From Halichoerus grypus (lineage: Eukaryota > Chordata > Mammalia > Carnivora > Phocidae), in contig NC_135720.1 in NCBI RefSeq assembly GCF_964656455.1, positions 51,238,598 through 51,302,597 of the forward strand: a stretch of 64,000 bases of DNA, in the 5' to 3' direction. The position numbers and the translations under genes are program-made. Positions 49,753-63,300 of the stretch are shown one piece after another. How positions within the stretch are numbered: the stretch's first letter is position 1; every line of letters starts with the position of its first letter. The notes under the pieces were generated by a model. That model saw only the letters and a list, made by a program, of their open reading frames with translations. It was not told the origin of the DNA and searched no databases.

Positions 49753-50099
49753 AAAAAAAGTCAACTGATTTTGAAAAGAAAGAGACCACTGATGATATAA
49801 TGTAAGAACTGAAGACAGTTCCAAAGGCCCCATACTAAAAGGGCAAGTAGAGGAAGAGAAACCAGCAAAAGACACAGAAATTTTATTCAAATTAGAATGT
49901 CCTTTTGCAGAGAACTTCAATTATCTGGCTTAAAATCATCCAGGACTTATAAATTGTGTCATGTCATCCATCCTGTGAGCTAACCTGCCTTAAGTCACAG
50001 CGCAAACAATTCTACCCATCATGCAAGTCACTTGCACAGAATCAATAATTTTCATTCTTGAAAACTTCTGTGGCAGGAAAGTACATTATATCCAATTTC

Positions 50100-50508
50100 A
50101 CTGACTGAATTCATTATTCCCCCCAAATTCATATGTTGAAGCTCTAACCTCCAGTATTTTAGACTGACTGTGTTTGGAGATAGGGCCTTAAAAAGGTGAT
50201 TAAGTTTAAATGAAACCCTTAAGATGGGCTCTAATCCAATCTAACTGGTGTCTTTGGAAAAAGAGGAAATTTGGATATACAAATTATGCACCAGGGATTT
50301 TTGTGCCAGGGATCAGGAAAAGACCAAGTGAAGACACAGTGGGAAGACAACCATCTGAAAGCTGAGGAGAGAGTCCTCAGAAGAAACCAAACCTACTGTC
50401 ATCTTGATCTTGGACTTGTAGCACGCAGAACGGTGAGAATAAATTTCTGTTGTTTAAGCCACGCAGTGTGTGGTATTTGTTTTGGAAGACCTAGCAAACT
50501 AATACACT
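50100..50508 (+). mobile_element. Solo MaLR LTR (MLT1/MST type)
   Basis: Ordered landmarks are CCCCCAAATTCATATGTTGA, GTTTGGAGATAGGGCCTTAA, GGTGATTAAGTT, CTCTAATCCAATCTAACTGG, GTGAAGACACAGTGG, AGAAGAAACCAAACC, CTTGATCTTGGACTTGTAGC, AATAAATTTCTGTTGTTTAA and CTAGCAAACTAATACA. No internal region. Confidence 0.92.
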
Positions 50509-51120
50509 GACTGCAACTTATACGTTTGTTCAACAGTGAATGAAACACAGGAACAGTGATAAGGATGTAACAACAGATGCCTAAGGTCTATGCTATTTAG
50601 AGGACATAATAAAGTTACTTGCAATTTAGAGTTCCCTACTTGAAAAGATGTGTAACAATTATTTAACTCTGCCTTGATTTATTTTCCCCCTATAATTGTT
50701 AGTAATTTCTTAAGCTTAATGAATTGAATAGGAAATTATTAATGTGCTATCCTGTATGCAATAATTTAAAATAATTAAAAATTTCCCAGCATAATCAAAT
50801 GGGAGAATAAAACTAAAATCATGCTTCTGACTCATATTTAATTTATATGTATTTGAATTAGTTTCTGACCCAAATATTAGCCTTTTTACCTAAAATACTG
50901 TAAAATATTTATTCCCTTAATAGTTTATATTAAAAATGAAAGAATACTGCTATAGACTTAAGAATTAAAGTGTCATTCAAAAAATTACAGCATTGTAAAA
51001 TTATAAAAATATGAGAAATTTGAATTATAGGGACATAAATACAGGGACATATAAATAACTAATCTGAAGGTTAAGGTACAATCAAATTCAGCTAACTTTA
51101 GAATACAGTGAAATACAGTC
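50509..51120. other. No gene seen
   Basis: Strongly AT-rich unique-looking DNA. Confidence 0.45.
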
Positions 51121-51122
51121 TG

Positions 51123-51307
51123 TTTTTTTTTTTTTTAAAAAGATTTTATTTATTTATTTGAGAGAGAGAGAGCATGGGGGCAGGGAATGGCAGAAGCAGA
51201 CTCCCCACTGAGCAGGGTACCTGACATGGGGTTCGATTCCAGGATCCTGAGATCATGACCTGAGATGAAGGCAGATGCTGAACTGACTGAGCCACCCAGG
51301 TGCCCCT
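51123..51307 (-). mobile_element. CAN-SINE, minus orientation
   Basis: T14 tail complement, AGCAGACTCCCCACTGAGCA, GAGCCACCCAGGTGCCCC. AGTCTG flanks both sides. Confidence 0.94.
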
Positions 51308-51334
51308 AGAGTCTGGTTTTTAAAAAACATTATC

Positions 51335-52211
51335 AGAAGACATGAACAGACACTTATCCAAAGAAGACATACAAATGGCTAACAGACACATGAAAAAATG
51401 TTCATCATCATTAGCCATCAGGAAAATTCAAATCAAAACCACACTGAGATACCACCTTAAACCAGTTAGAATAGCAAAAATTCACAAGGCAAGAAACAAC
51501 AAATGTTGGAGAGGTTGTGGAGAAAGGGGAACCCTCCTACACTGTTGGTGGGAATGCACGTTGGTACAGCCACTTTGGAAAACAGTGTGGAGGTTCCTCA
51601 AAAAATTAAAAATATGACCCAGCAATTGCACTACTGGGTATTTACCCCAAAGACACAGATGTAGTGAAAAGAAGGGCCATATACACCCCAATGTTCATAG
51701 CAGCAATGTCCACAATAGCCAAACTGTGGAAGGAGCCAAGATGCCCTTCAACAGACGAATGGATAAAGAAGATGTGGTCCATATATACAATGGAATATTA
51801 CTCAGCCATCAGAAAGGATGAATACCCAACTTTTGCATCAACATGGATGGGACTGGAGGAGATTATGCTAAGTGAAATAAGTCAAGCAGAAAAAGTCAAT
51901 TATCATATGGTTTCACTTATTTGTGGACCATAAGGAATAGCATGGAGGACATTAGGAGAAGGAAGGGAAAAATGAAGGGGGGGAAATCGGAGGGGGAGAC
52001 AAACCATGAGACTGTGGACTCTGAGAAACAAACTGAGGGTTTTAGAGGAGAGGTGGGTGGGGGGATGGGTTGGCCCGGTTATGGGTATTAAGGAGGGCAC
52101 GTATTACATGGAGCACTGGGTGTTATACGCAAACAATGAATCATGGAACACTACATCAAAAACTAATGATGTATTGTATGGTGACTAACATAACATAATA
52201 AAAAAAAAAAG
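51335..52211 (+). mobile_element. 5'-truncated L1, plus strand
   Basis: ORF2 C-terminal end (frames with [15 protein letters not shown] and YSAIRKDEYPTFASTWMG) and a complete 3' UTR ending ACATAATAAAAAAAAAA. The coding part is split by stops and frameshifts, but similarity is high, so the copy is fairly young. CATTATC is repeated at both ends. Confidence 0.92.
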
Positions 52212-52224
52212 AAAAATCATTATC

Positions 52225-53689
52225 TTATACTTTCCTCCAAAAAGTATTAAGAGGTGACAAAGGATATATTTCAAGTTATTTAGTTTGAAATGGTGACTAT
52301 ATTCAAAATGTTTGAGAAGTCCATGGTACCATAAATCTGTATAAGTCATAAATATTTGGGAGTTCTAGAATTGACAGGGAAATTTCATATATCCATTTAA
52401 AATTTAGATCAGCTGCAATCTACTCATTTTATAGATGTAGGAGCCAAAGTCCAGAGACACTAACTAATTACTAACCACACAGCTCAAGTTTCCTGCACTC
52501 CAAAATCCATGAAGCTAGAGAAAAATATTCTCTCTTAAGGACTTTGGTTGATTTATATTTATCTAAACAGAGACTACCCTAATGGAGAGTCATCAGGAAA
52601 ATGCCTTCTGGAGAGAAATGAGAGGTAAGAATACTGAATCAAGCATAGAATCATGTAATCTTGGTAAAGTCTGAGAGCATCTTAGAGGCCAGCTATTCTA
52701 ACCGTTGAATACAAACTTATTCTCACACTATCTTTAACAAGTCATCTAAGCTCTGCTATGTCTCCAGAGAGACAAAGCTCACTATCTTCATGCAGAATTC
52801 AAAGCTGCTTTCTCTGATTTTTATGGATTAAACAGATTTTGGGAGAAAAAAGTAGAGCTTCTATATTTATTGATATAGATGTTGCATTGAATATTGACTG
52901 TGATAGCTATTATATTACATACTGAATTCATCTAACAAAAACTTGCTGCAGATTTTGGGATCATTTTCAAACTTCAAATTTCATCACTGTATCTGAAATG
53001 CCTGTAAAATAGTAATCCCATCCCCTAATTGAAGGCAAAATTGATAAATCAAATGGAGATGACTCAATCATATAACTGATAACTTATTTCTGATTAAATC
53101 TCAGTAGATTTGACTAGATCCAGATTAGCACAGCTGAATACTAACTTAAGAGATAACTTTAGCATGTTCTGGTCACCAAGACCAGCAGATTCCTTTCTTC
53201 TTAATACCTTAATAGAGTTAAAAAAATAATTTACTATATACATAATACATGCATGTATAGTTAAAGGAATTGTAACAAAACAGATTTCTGTGTATCTACA
53301 CCTAGATTAAGAAATAGTGATAGTGCTGTGGAAGCCCTCTGTGTGCCTTTCCCATTACTTGCTTTGAATTTTGTGTTACTCATTTTAATGCCTATTAAAT
53401 AGTTTTATCATATTTGTACATATCCTTATCAATATATTGTTTGGTGTTTGTGGTTTTTAAACTTTATATAAATGGAAACATACTTTTTTCATTTAAAGTA
53501 TCTTGTTATTTATGTTGGAACATGAAGCTGTATGATATTCATTTTCACTTCTGTACAGTATTCTATCACAGAACCCAGATCTTAGAAGGTATTAATTCCA
53601 ATCACTCCCCTCCAGACTCATATAATACTATGGTTCTGAAATTTTTAGTTCTATTTTTAACCACACAAATTAGACAATATTGCTTTGAT
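52225..53689. other. No gene seen
   Basis: AT-rich DNA. 53400-53600 (TATAAATGGAAACATACTTT, CTTGTTATTTATGTTGGAAC) resembles an antisense old L1 3' part, weakly. Confidence 0.4.
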
Positions 53690-54150
53690 TCATAAAGTCA
53701 ATGTTTGCTATGTTCACCTGCAAGTTTTCTTTGCTCATCGTGGTGGACATTATGATGCACTGCCTGGATTCCCTTTCAGGAATGTGAACTTTTCCCACAG
53801 CTCCTGGGAATGCTGCCAGAAAGTGGCTCTTGGCTGCTGGCCCTCTTTGGGGATTGCTTTGTCTAAAGAATACTGTCTCATCTAAGGTCAAGGCTCCTTC
53901 CAGGGGCAGCCCACATCCAATGAGGGTAAAAAGGCCTGACCCTCTTGCCCCAATCCAAGTCAATTCCAAAGGATCACCCCATCTCCAGAGCTCCCTGTAG
54001 TAGCAGTGAAACCTTGGTTGGGTCTTCACTGAAGCTGGACTTCTCTGCCTAATAGTACTTCCTTCCTCTCCCTTCCTCATGTATTGATCCCAAGAATAGT
54101 CTCTAATAAACATGTATGCTCGGAACTTTAACTAGGGAAATATTCCAAAG
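53690..54150 (+). repeat. LTR-like old repeat
   Basis: GGTGGACATTATGATGCACT, TTTCCCACAGCTCCTGGGAA, CCAATGAGGGTAAAAAGGCC, CTCCAGAGCTCCCTG and a 3' region with CTAATAAACATGTATGCT have the layout of an old mammalian LTR with a polyadenylation signal. The family is not assigned. A 147-codon minus-strand frame here is not supported as a gene. Confidence 0.5.
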
Positions 54151-55050
54151 CCAGTATATAAAGAACTTTTCTTCAGAGAAGATTTCTGTTTGTTTCTGCT
54201 AGGTCCTTAGGGCACCCCAAACCCAAGGCACCATTAAACAACTTTTATATTGAGATTTTTTTTTTTTTTTTGGCAGTACGAATTCCAACTCCAAACCCAC
54301 ATGAGAATAGAATTGTGATGAGGAGAGATTCTTTTTGTTCACTTCATCCAAAGCCAAGGATGAAACAGTGTCATTCTGAAGAGCAGGTTATTTTCCCGTC
54401 ACTAATAGAAGGTTTTATCCTTTGGGGATCCCAGCTTTTTACACTGCAGTGTCCAAACTTACCACTGAGTATGCCCATCAGAATTTGTCCCTTGCCCCAT
54501 AGAAGCAGAAATACCTCCTTAATGCCCAGGTTCTGGGCCATGAGGGATCACAGAAGGTGTCCTTGGGGATAAAATGGGTTCTAGGGCTCATTTATCCCTG
54601 TGGAACTGGGCTTTCTCATTACATACAGCCTCATACTTCCTCCCTTACTTTGCTTCCAACTCAGCCATGCCTTTCAAAAGTTGTTTTAACATTTTATGCA
54701 GCATTTCTGTGTTCTTTACCAGAGGAGGTTTCTCTGAACATCTAATCTGTCATATTGCTTGCAACTGTAACAACTTTAGACATACTTAAAAGATACTAAA
54801 TGCTTTAGACCAACCAGTTTTAATTACACACATAGAATGAGATTTATGGTTTAAAAAGGAGAGTTTATAACTTTCCATTCAGCTAAAGTTCTCAAAGCTA
54901 CTCCATATTGTAAAGTTTATTCTTCTTCAATAGTAGAAAGTGAATATTATTTGGTTACTCATTAATTAAATACAGAGTTCACTAGCAGGATTCAGACAAC
55001 AGAGTACCTGGTAAACAATCTGTAAACTGAGAGTAAGAAAAGCACACTAT
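54151..55050. other. No gene seen
   Basis: Contains a T15 tract (54257-54271) and non-repetitive-looking sequence with TTACCAGAGGAGGTTTCTCT near 54720, possibly from an old interspersed repeat. Plus-strand frames of 60-100 codons show no family signature. Confidence 0.4.
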
Positions 55051-55157
55051 AGGGGTGTCTGGCTGGCTCAGGTGGTAGAGCATGTGACTCCTGATCTCAG
55101 GGTTATGAGTTCAAGCCCCATGTTGGGTGCAGAGATTTCTTAAAAGTGAAATCTTTA
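55051..55157 (+). mobile_element. Short tRNA-derived SINE, plus orientation
   Basis: GGGGTGTCTGGCTGGCTCAG, GTTATGAGTTCAAGCCCCAT, TTGGGTGCAGAGATTTCTTA. This is the short variant lacking the CT-rich part. Confidence 0.88.
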
Positions 55158-55342
55158 GGGGCACCTGGGTGGCTCAGTCGGTTGAGCATCCTAGTCTTGG
55201 TTTTGGCTTGGGTCATGATCTCAGGGTCCTGGGATCGAGTCCCGCATAGGACTCTCTGCTCAGTGGGGAGTCAGCTTCTCCCTCTCACTCTGCCTCTGTG
55301 CTCTTTCTCTCAAATAAATAAATAAAATCTTTTTAAAAAAAT
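55158..55342 (+). mobile_element. CAN-SINE, plus orientation
   Basis: GGGGCACCTGGGTGGCTCAG head to TCAAATAAATAAATAAAATC tail. It sits directly behind the short SINE, probably inserted in its A tail. Confidence 0.94.
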
Positions 55343-55764
55343 AGCCCTTACTGGATTTGGAAAAATCATCATTTTGCAACCATCATAGTAAAGATTAATT
55401 TAGGCAAGAAGCATTAATACTAATCCAAAGGTAGAAATTTTGATGAGGAGTGGGATATCTGCACGGTCTTAAAGTATCTCTTCCGCAGATGGCTTGTAAG
55501 TTTCAAGAAAAAAAGGAGTAACTATATAAGAGAAACAGAATAACACTTGAATTGATGATTAAAATTAATATCACCCTTAAGAGGTAAGATGGACATCATG
55601 TGCCTCTGTATGTGAAGCCCTGAAGAAGACATGTCACTTAAGCAGTATTCTGTCCAGGAATGTATAACCTGAATCTCAACATAAGAAAACATCATTAAAG
55701 CCCCAAATGAAACACATTCTATTTTTTATAGAGGGGGAAACCATTTTCCTTAAAAAATGTCAAT

Positions 55765-56240
55765 GTCTTAAATGACAATGACACTTCTGGGTATATCCAA
55801 AATAACTAAAAAGCAGGGTCCCTTGAGAAAATATCTGTACATCCATGCTCAAAATGGCATCATTCACAATTGCCAAAAGGTGGAAGCCACCCAAATATCC
55901 ATCAAAAGATAAACAAAATGTATATACATAAAATGGAATATAATTTGGCCTTAAAAAAAAAAAGAAATTTTGACACACACTGAAACATGGATAAACACTG
56001 AGGACATCATGCTAAGTGAAATATGACAACCAGTAAGAAAATAATGTATGATTCCTTTATAAGCGGTATCTGGAGTAGTCAAGTTCATAGAAACAGAAAG
56101 TAGAATGGTGGCTAAGGGGAAGGGTAAATGGGGAGTTATAGAGATTCAGTTTTCCCAGATGAAAAAATTCTGTAGATTGGTTGCATAACAATATGTGGTA
56201 GGGGAGACAAGTTAAAAACAAGATATGACTCAGTGGGATC
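55765..56240 (+). mobile_element. Old L1 3' end, plus strand
   Basis: CACTTCTGGGTATATCCAAA, CCAAAAGGTGGAAGCC, AAATGGAATATAATTTGGCC, CATGCTAAGTGAAATATG, GAATGGTGGCTAAGGGG. Degenerate ORF2 end and 3' UTR. Confidence 0.82.
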
Positions 56241-57179
56241 AGTTCCATAACAAAAGCATACACCGAGTGTCATGGGAATACAAAAGAGAGATTATCTAAC
56301 TCTTCCTGATTGATGGAGAAATAAGTAAAGCCAGAAATAATTTAGAATTACAAACAGTTTTGAATGAGGAGTTTAGGTAAATGTGCCAGAGTGGAGATAC
56401 ACACTAACTTTTGCTCCCTCTTGGAAATACACTAAAATAATACTAAAACACTTTTTTAAAAAAGATATCAACCTGCAAGGACAACAACAAAACTTTGGAA
56501 AAATAGAAGACAGATGTACAAATAGTAATAGATTGAGCTAATGTAAAAAAGGCAGTCTTCTAATCCAAGTAAGAAAAGTGACTTTTAAGTTTACTCTGCA
56601 GAACCTCCAAGTGGCTCAGGACTTAGCTGTACCTCTGTAAGTAAGAGTTAAGATAGAGGCAAACACTAGAAAACACGATGAAAGTTTAGGTTAGTAAATT
56701 ATGTGCCCAAACTCCCTTCGTCTATCTATGAAGCCAGAAGACTGCTTTACCCCCATCTGGGAAGAAGACTGGAACTTATGTTTTGTTTTTTCTAAAAGGG
56801 AACTACAGAGTATCTCTGGATTGAGGGACACTCAGCGTAGGTGAGGGTAGCACCAGACTCAAGGCAGGAACGTTCAGTTCTCAGAACATTGGTAGTCTAG
56901 ATTATATCCAAGTGGAGATGGGAATATCCTGATGAAGGGAATATGACTAGCCCAAGTTAACAAAGATACTAAAGATGATAAAATAAATGGATTGGATGGA
57001 TTTCGAGTTTCCAATCAGTTTTTTACTGCCTGACTCTGAGATTTAAGTTGTTTAATCAAGACTTACCAGACACTGAGGAAAGATATGAAAGACAGAGACC
57101 AAAACAAGCAAACAAGAGGCTTAACAGGAACACAAAATTTGGAAATATTTATTTAGTGGAGATAGAATGTAAAATCATT
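56241..57179. other. No gene seen
   Basis: About 56400-56900 (AGTGGAGATACACACTAACT, GCAGAACCTCCAAGTGGCTC, ACCCCCATCTGG) may be an old repeat, unidentified. Confidence 0.4.
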
Positions 57180-57880
57180 GAGGGACATGATAGACCCTAG
57201 TGAATTTGACTGGAGCACAGTGAATAAATGTTGGCAGTAAGAGATGGCTAAAAAGGTATGCAAGGGCCAAACCATAAAGGACTTTGTACATCACACTGAA
57301 GAGTCTGTCTTCCATAGGATCAGGCAATGGGGAGCTAATGAAGGATATAAAGGAAAATAACATGATCATGTTTACATTCTGACAAGGTTATTCAGATGGC
57401 TATGAGACAGACAGACTGGAGGGGGAAGAAATTATGGGCAGAGGGACAAAGAGGTTACTGAAGTAATTAAGACAAGGAATAATATAGGCCTGAATTAAGA
57501 CTGGAGTAGATGAGATGAACATGAAAGATACTGAGAAGATACAATCGAAAGGGTTTAGGAACCAACTAGATATGTGAAATGGGGAAATGGGGGACAGGAA
57601 AGAATAAAAAATGCTCCCAAAATTTTCACCTGGTCAAGTGAAGAGATGGCAATGGCATTCATGGAAATAAGAAATAATATAAAAAGAGATAGAAGTCTAA
57701 TGGAAAACAATGAATTCTGTTTTAGATATGTCAAGTTTGAGGTGCTGGAGACAAAGTTATTCAGCAATCAGACTGAAATATGGGTCTAGTGTTTAGGTAA
57801 GCAGGCTGGTTAGATCTAGAGATACAAATTTGGTTATCAATTAGATCACCCAAGGAAAGTATAAAGATTAGCAATTTTCA
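57180..57880 (+). repeat. Ancient mammalian interspersed repeat (same family as 48955-49540)
   Basis: CAAGGGCCAAACCATAAAGG, ACTTTGTACAT, GGCAATGGGGAGCTAATGAA, ACATGATCATGTTTACATTC, TAGATATGTCAAGTTTGAGG and TGCTGGAGACA follow the order of a widespread old repeat. Family name not assigned. Confidence 0.6.
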
Positions 57881-58387
57881 GTGTGTGTGTGTCTGCATGG
57901 AAAAGGGTGGCTGAGATTCAATGCCTTTGTTCATTAGAGAGCTACTGTTATCTATCCATTGTGGTGCCCCACAGACACATTTAGGGAAAATTTTAAGAAG
58001 TTAAGAATTACAGACTTAGGAGAGAAAAAGGTGGGGCTCAGAATGCTAAAGACCACTAACATTTAGAAGGCAAATGAAGGAAGAAAATATCTCAAAGGTG
58101 ATCAAAGAAGTGAGGGGAAAAAGCAGGAGAAAGTGGTAACAAAGGAGTCAAAGTGAAACACATAAATATTTAGTTATCTACCTCTCATATACTATACCCT
58201 GTAGAAATAAGAAACACCCAAGGCATGGCTTTTGCTGTCAAGTAGTCCGCAATCTCAGTGTTGAAAAAAGACCACAAGAGAAAACAGGAGGGGAAAAAAC
58301 AATATGGCAGTAAGTCAGCACTACATCCAATAAACTTGGTTTGCTTATTTCATAATTAAATTTTTATTGATCATTCTTTACACTCAT

Positions 58388-58592
58388 CTTTTTTAATTAA
58401 GTTTTTATTTAAATTCCAGTTAGTTAACATACAGTGTAATATTAGTTTCACATGTAGAATTTAGTGATTAAACAATTCCATGTATTAGTGCTCATCACAA
58501 TAAGTGTACTCTTAATCCCCACCACCTATTTCACCCATCCCCCCACCATCCCTCTGATAACCATCAATTTGTTCTCTATAGTTAAGAGTGCT
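58388..58592 (-). mobile_element. L1 3' UTR, minus strand (3' end of a rearranged L1)
   Basis: AAATTCCAGTTAGTTAACAT, TAATCCCCACCACCTATTTC, CATCAATTTGTTCTCTATAG: the complement of the carnivore L1 3' UTR end, as at 38120-38310. Confidence 0.9.
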
Positions 58593-58593
58593 A

Positions 58594-60067
58594 GAAGTGA
58601 TACACGAGTTCAGTAAAGTCAGGACACTAAATCAATGTACAGAAATCTGTTGCATTTCTATACACCAATAATGAAGCAGCAGAAAGAGAAATCAAGGAAT
58701 CAATCCCATTTATAACTGCACCAAAAACGATAAGATACCTAGGAATAAACCTAACCAAAGAGGCAAAATATCTGTACTCTGAAAACTATAAAACACTGAT
58801 GAAAGAAACTGAAGAAGACACAAAGAAATGGAGAGACAATCCATGTTCGTGGATTGGAAGAACAAATATTGTTAAAATGTCTATATTACCCAAAGCAATC
58901 TACGCATTTAATGTAATCTCTTATCAAAACACCAACAGAATTTTTCACAGAGCAGGAACAAACAATCCTACAATGTGTATGGAACCAGAAAAGACCCTAT
59001 TCAGCCAAAGCAATCTTGAAAAAGAAAAGCAAAGCTGGAGGCATCACAATTCTGGATTCAAGTTGTATTACAAAGCTATAGTGATCAAAACAGTATGGTT
59101 GGCACAAAAATAGACACATAGATCGATGGAACAGAATAGAAAACCCAGAAATGAACCCACAACTACATGGTCAGTTCATCTTCGACAAAGCAGGAAAGAA
59201 TATCCAATGGAAAAAAGACAGTCTCTCAACAAATGGTGTTGGGAAGACTGGATCACTTTCTTATACCAAACACAAAAATAAATTCAAAATGGATTAAAGA
59301 CCTAAATGTGAGACAGGAAACCATTAAAATCCTAGAGGAGAACACAGGCAGTAACTTCTTTGATATTGGCCATAGCAACTTCTTTCTAGATATGTCTCCT
59401 GAGGCAGGAGAGACAAAAGCAAAAATAAACTATTGGAACTTCATCAAAATAAAAAGCTTCTGCATGGCAAAGGAAACAATCAACAAAACTAAAAGGCAAC
59501 TTACAGAATGGGAGAAAATATTTCCAAATGACATATCTGATAAAGGGTTAGTATCAAAATATATAAAGAACTTATGAAACTCAACACCCCCAAAACAAAT
59601 AATCCAATTGAAAAATGGGTAGAAGACATAAGTAGACATTTTTCCAAAGAAGACACCCTGATGGTCAACAGACACATGAAACGATGCTCAACATCACTGA
59701 TCATCAGGGATATACAAATCAAAACTACAATGAGATATCACCTCATACCTGACAAAATGGCTAAAATCAACATAAGAAACAGCAGGGGATGGCAAGAAAG
59801 GCGAACCCTTGTGCACTGTTGGTGGGAATGCAAACTGGTGTAGCCACTGTGGAAATCAGTATAGAAGTTCCTCAAAAAGTTAAAAATAGAACTACCCTAC
59901 CCTCCAGCAATCACACTAAGACGTATTTATGCAAAGGATACAAAAATACTGATTTGAAAGGATACATTCACCCCGATGATTATAGCAATATTATCAACAA
60001 TAGCCAAATTATGGAAACAGCCCAACGTCCATCGACTGATGGATGGATAAAGAAGAGTGGTGTATAT

Positions 60068-60098
<31 letters not shown>

Positions 60099-60298
60099 CA
60101 CATAGAATGGACAATTCCTGGGCCATAAAAAAAGAATGAAATCTTGCTGTTTGCAACAACATGGATGGAGCTAGAGAGTATAATACTAAGTGAAATAAGT
60201 CAGTCAGAGAAAGACAAATACCATATGATTTCACTCGTGGAATTTAAGAAACAAAAGAGATAAACAAAGGGAAAAAAAGAAAGAGACAAACAACAAGA
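58594..60298 (+). mobile_element. L1 ORF2 C-terminal half, plus strand (inverted part)
   Basis: Reads forward from ORF2 ([20 protein letters not shown]) to the ORF2 end and the start of the 3' UTR. Where it stops, the minus-strand segment on its left begins, so together they form a twin-primed L1. It contains (CA)n at 60069-60103. Broken by stops and frameshifts; not active. Confidence 0.9.
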
Positions 60299-60304
60299 AA
60301 ACTG

Positions 60305-63300
60305 CTTTTTATTTTGATGCTTTCAAGATTGCTTTGGCTATTCAGGGTCTTTTGTGATTCCATACACATTGTAGGATTGTTTGTTCTAGCTCTGTGAAAA
60401 ATGCTGTTGGTGTTTTGATAAGAGGTTGCATTAAATGTGTAGATGGCTTTGGGTAATATAGACATTTTAACAATATTTGTTCTTCCAATCCACAAGCATG
60501 GAATGTCTTTCCATTTCTTTGTGTCTTCTTCAGTTTCTTTCATCAGTGTTTTATAATTTTCAGAGTACAGATATTTTGCCTCTTTGGTTAGGTTTATTCC
60601 TAGGTATCTTAACGTTTTTGGTGCAGTTGTAAATGGGATTGATTCCTTGATTTCTCTTTCTGCTGCTTCATTATTGGTGTATAGAAATGCAACAGATTTC
60701 TGTACATTGATTTAGTGTCCTGACTTTACTGAACTCGTGTATCAATCCTAGCAATTTTTGGGTGGGGTCTTTGGATTTTTTATTTGGAGTATTATGTCAT
60801 CTGCAAATAGTGAAAGTTTGACTTCCTCACTGCTGATTTGGATGCCTTTTATTTCTTCATGTTGTCTGAATGCTGAGGCTAGGACTTCCAGTACTATGAT
60901 AAATAACAGTGGTGACTGGACATCCCTGTCTTGCTCCTGACCATAAAGGAAAAGCTCTCAGGTTTTCCCCATTGAGGATATTAGCTATGGGTTTTTCATA
61001 TATGACTTTTATTATGTTGGGGTATATTTCCTCTAAACCTATTTTATTGAGGGTTTTTATCATGAATGGATATTGTACTTTGTCAAATGCTTTTTCTGAA
61101 TCTATTGGGAAGATCATATGGTTCTTATCCTCTTTTATTAATGTGGTGTATCATGATGATTGATTTGCAAATATTGAGCCACCCCTGCAGCCCAGGAATA
61201 AATCCCACTTGATCATGGTGAATGATACATTTAACATACTGTTGGATTCGATTTGCTAGTATTTTATTGAGAATTTTTGCATCCATGTTCATCAGGGATA
61301 TTGGCCTGTAGTTCTCTTTTTTAGTGGAGTCTTTATCTGGTTTTGGTATCAGGGTAATGCTGGCCTCATAGAATGAGTTTGGAAGTTTTCCTTCCATTTC
61401 TATTTTTTGGAATAGTTTGAGAAGAATAGATATTAACTCTTCTTTAAATGCTTGGTAGAATTCACCTGTGAAGGCATCTGACCCTAGACTTTTGTTGGGA
61501 GATTTTTTTATTACTGAATCAATTTCTTTGCTGGTTATTGGTCTGTTCAAGTTTCTATTTCTTCCTGTATCAGTTTTGGTAGTTTATATGTTTGTAGCAA
61601 TTTATCCATTTCTTCTAGGTTGTCCAAATTGTTGGCATATGGTTTTTCATAATATTCTCTTATAATTGTTTGTATTTCTGTGGTGTTGGTTATTTCTCCT
61701 CTCTCATTTGTGATTTTATTTATTTGGGTCTTTTTTCTTTTCGATATGTCTGGCTAGGGTTTATCAATTTTATTAATCTCTCAGAGAACTAGCTCCTGGT
61801 TTCATTGATCTGTTCTATTGTTTTTTCAGTTTCCATACCATTTACTTCTGCTTTAATGTTCATTATGTCCCTTCTGCTGCTGCCTTTAGGCTTCATTTGT
61901 TGTTCTTTTTCTAGCTTCTTTAGGTGTAAAGTTAGGTTGTTTGAGATTTTTCTTGCTTTGTGAGGTAGGCCTGTATTGCTATATACTTTCCTCCTGGGAC
62001 TGCTTTTGCTGAATCCCAAAGGTTTTGGAACATTGTGTTTTCATTTTCATTTGTCTCCATGGTTTTTTTTTTTAATTTATTCTTTTATTTCCTGTGGACC
62101 CATTCATTGTTTAGTAGCATGATGTTTAACCATCATGTGTCTGTGGTCTATCCAGATTTTTTCTTGTGGTTGACTTCTAGTTTCATAGCATTGTGGTCAG
62201 AAAATATACATGGTATGATCTCACTCTTTTTGTAACTTTTTGAGGCCTGATTTGTGACCTAGTATGTGATCTACTCTGGACTTGAAAAAAATGTATATTC
62301 TGCTGCTTTAGGATGGAATGTTCTGAATATATCTGTTAAGTCCATCTGGTCCAGCATGTCTTCAAAGCCATTGTTTCCTTGTTGATTTTCTGTTTAGATG
62401 ATCTGTCCATTGATGTCAGTGGGGTGTTAAAGTCCCCTACTACTACTGTATTATTATCAATTAGTTCCTTTATGTTTGTTATTGTTTTATATATCTGAGT
62501 GCTCCCATGTTGGGGGAATAAATATTTACAATTGTTAGATCTTCTTGTTGGATAGTCCCTTTTATTATGACATAGTGCCCTTCTTCATCTCTTGTTAGTC
62601 TTTGGTTTAAAATTTAGTTTGTCTGATAGAAGTATTACTATTCCGGCTTTCTTTTGATATACATTTGCATGATAAATGCTTCTCCATCCCCTTTCAATCT
62701 ACAGGTGTCTTTAGGTCTACGATGAGTCTCTTGTAGGCAGCGTATTGATGGGCCTTATTTTTTTTATTATTATGTTAATCACCATACATTATTACATCAT
62801 TAGTTTTTGATGTAGTGTTCCATGATCATTGTTTGCGTATAACACCCAGCGCTCCATTCAGTACGTGCCCTCTTTAATACCCATCACCAGGCTAACCCAA
62901 CCCCCCCCCCCCGCCCCGGGCCTTATTTTTTATCCATTCTGACATCCTATGTCTTTTGGTTGGAGCATTTAGTCCATTTACATTCAGAGTAATTACTGAT
63001 AGATATGTATTTAATGCCATTTTATTACTTGTTCTGTTGTTGTTTCTGGAGATTTGTTCTGTTCCTTTCTAGTCTTTGTCACTTTTGGTCTTTCCACTCA
63101 GAGTCCCCTTTAATATTTCCTGCAGGGTTGGTTTAGTGGTCATGAACTCCTTTAGTTTTTGTTTATCTGGGAAGCTCTTTATCTCTCCTTCTACTTTGAA
63201 TGATAGCTTTGCTGGTTAGAGTATTCTTGGCTGCAGATTTTTCCCATTCAGCACATTGAATATATCATGCCACTCACTTCTGGTTTGGCAAGTTTCTGTT

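Noticed and set aside
53670..54113. 147-codon minus-strand open frame, the longest in the window
   Set aside because: No domain or family resemblance, no splice context. It overlaps what looks like an old LTR with a plus-strand AATAAA; length alone is not convincing.
59167..59577. 136-codon plus-strand frame
   Set aside because: L1 ORF2 C-terminal part ([14 protein letters not shown]), interrupted before and after; not a host gene.
61125..61550. 141-codon frame with reverse transcriptase motifs
   Set aside because: Real protein similarity, but it is the ORF2 fragment of a broken L1, so it is listed as a mobile element and not as a gene.
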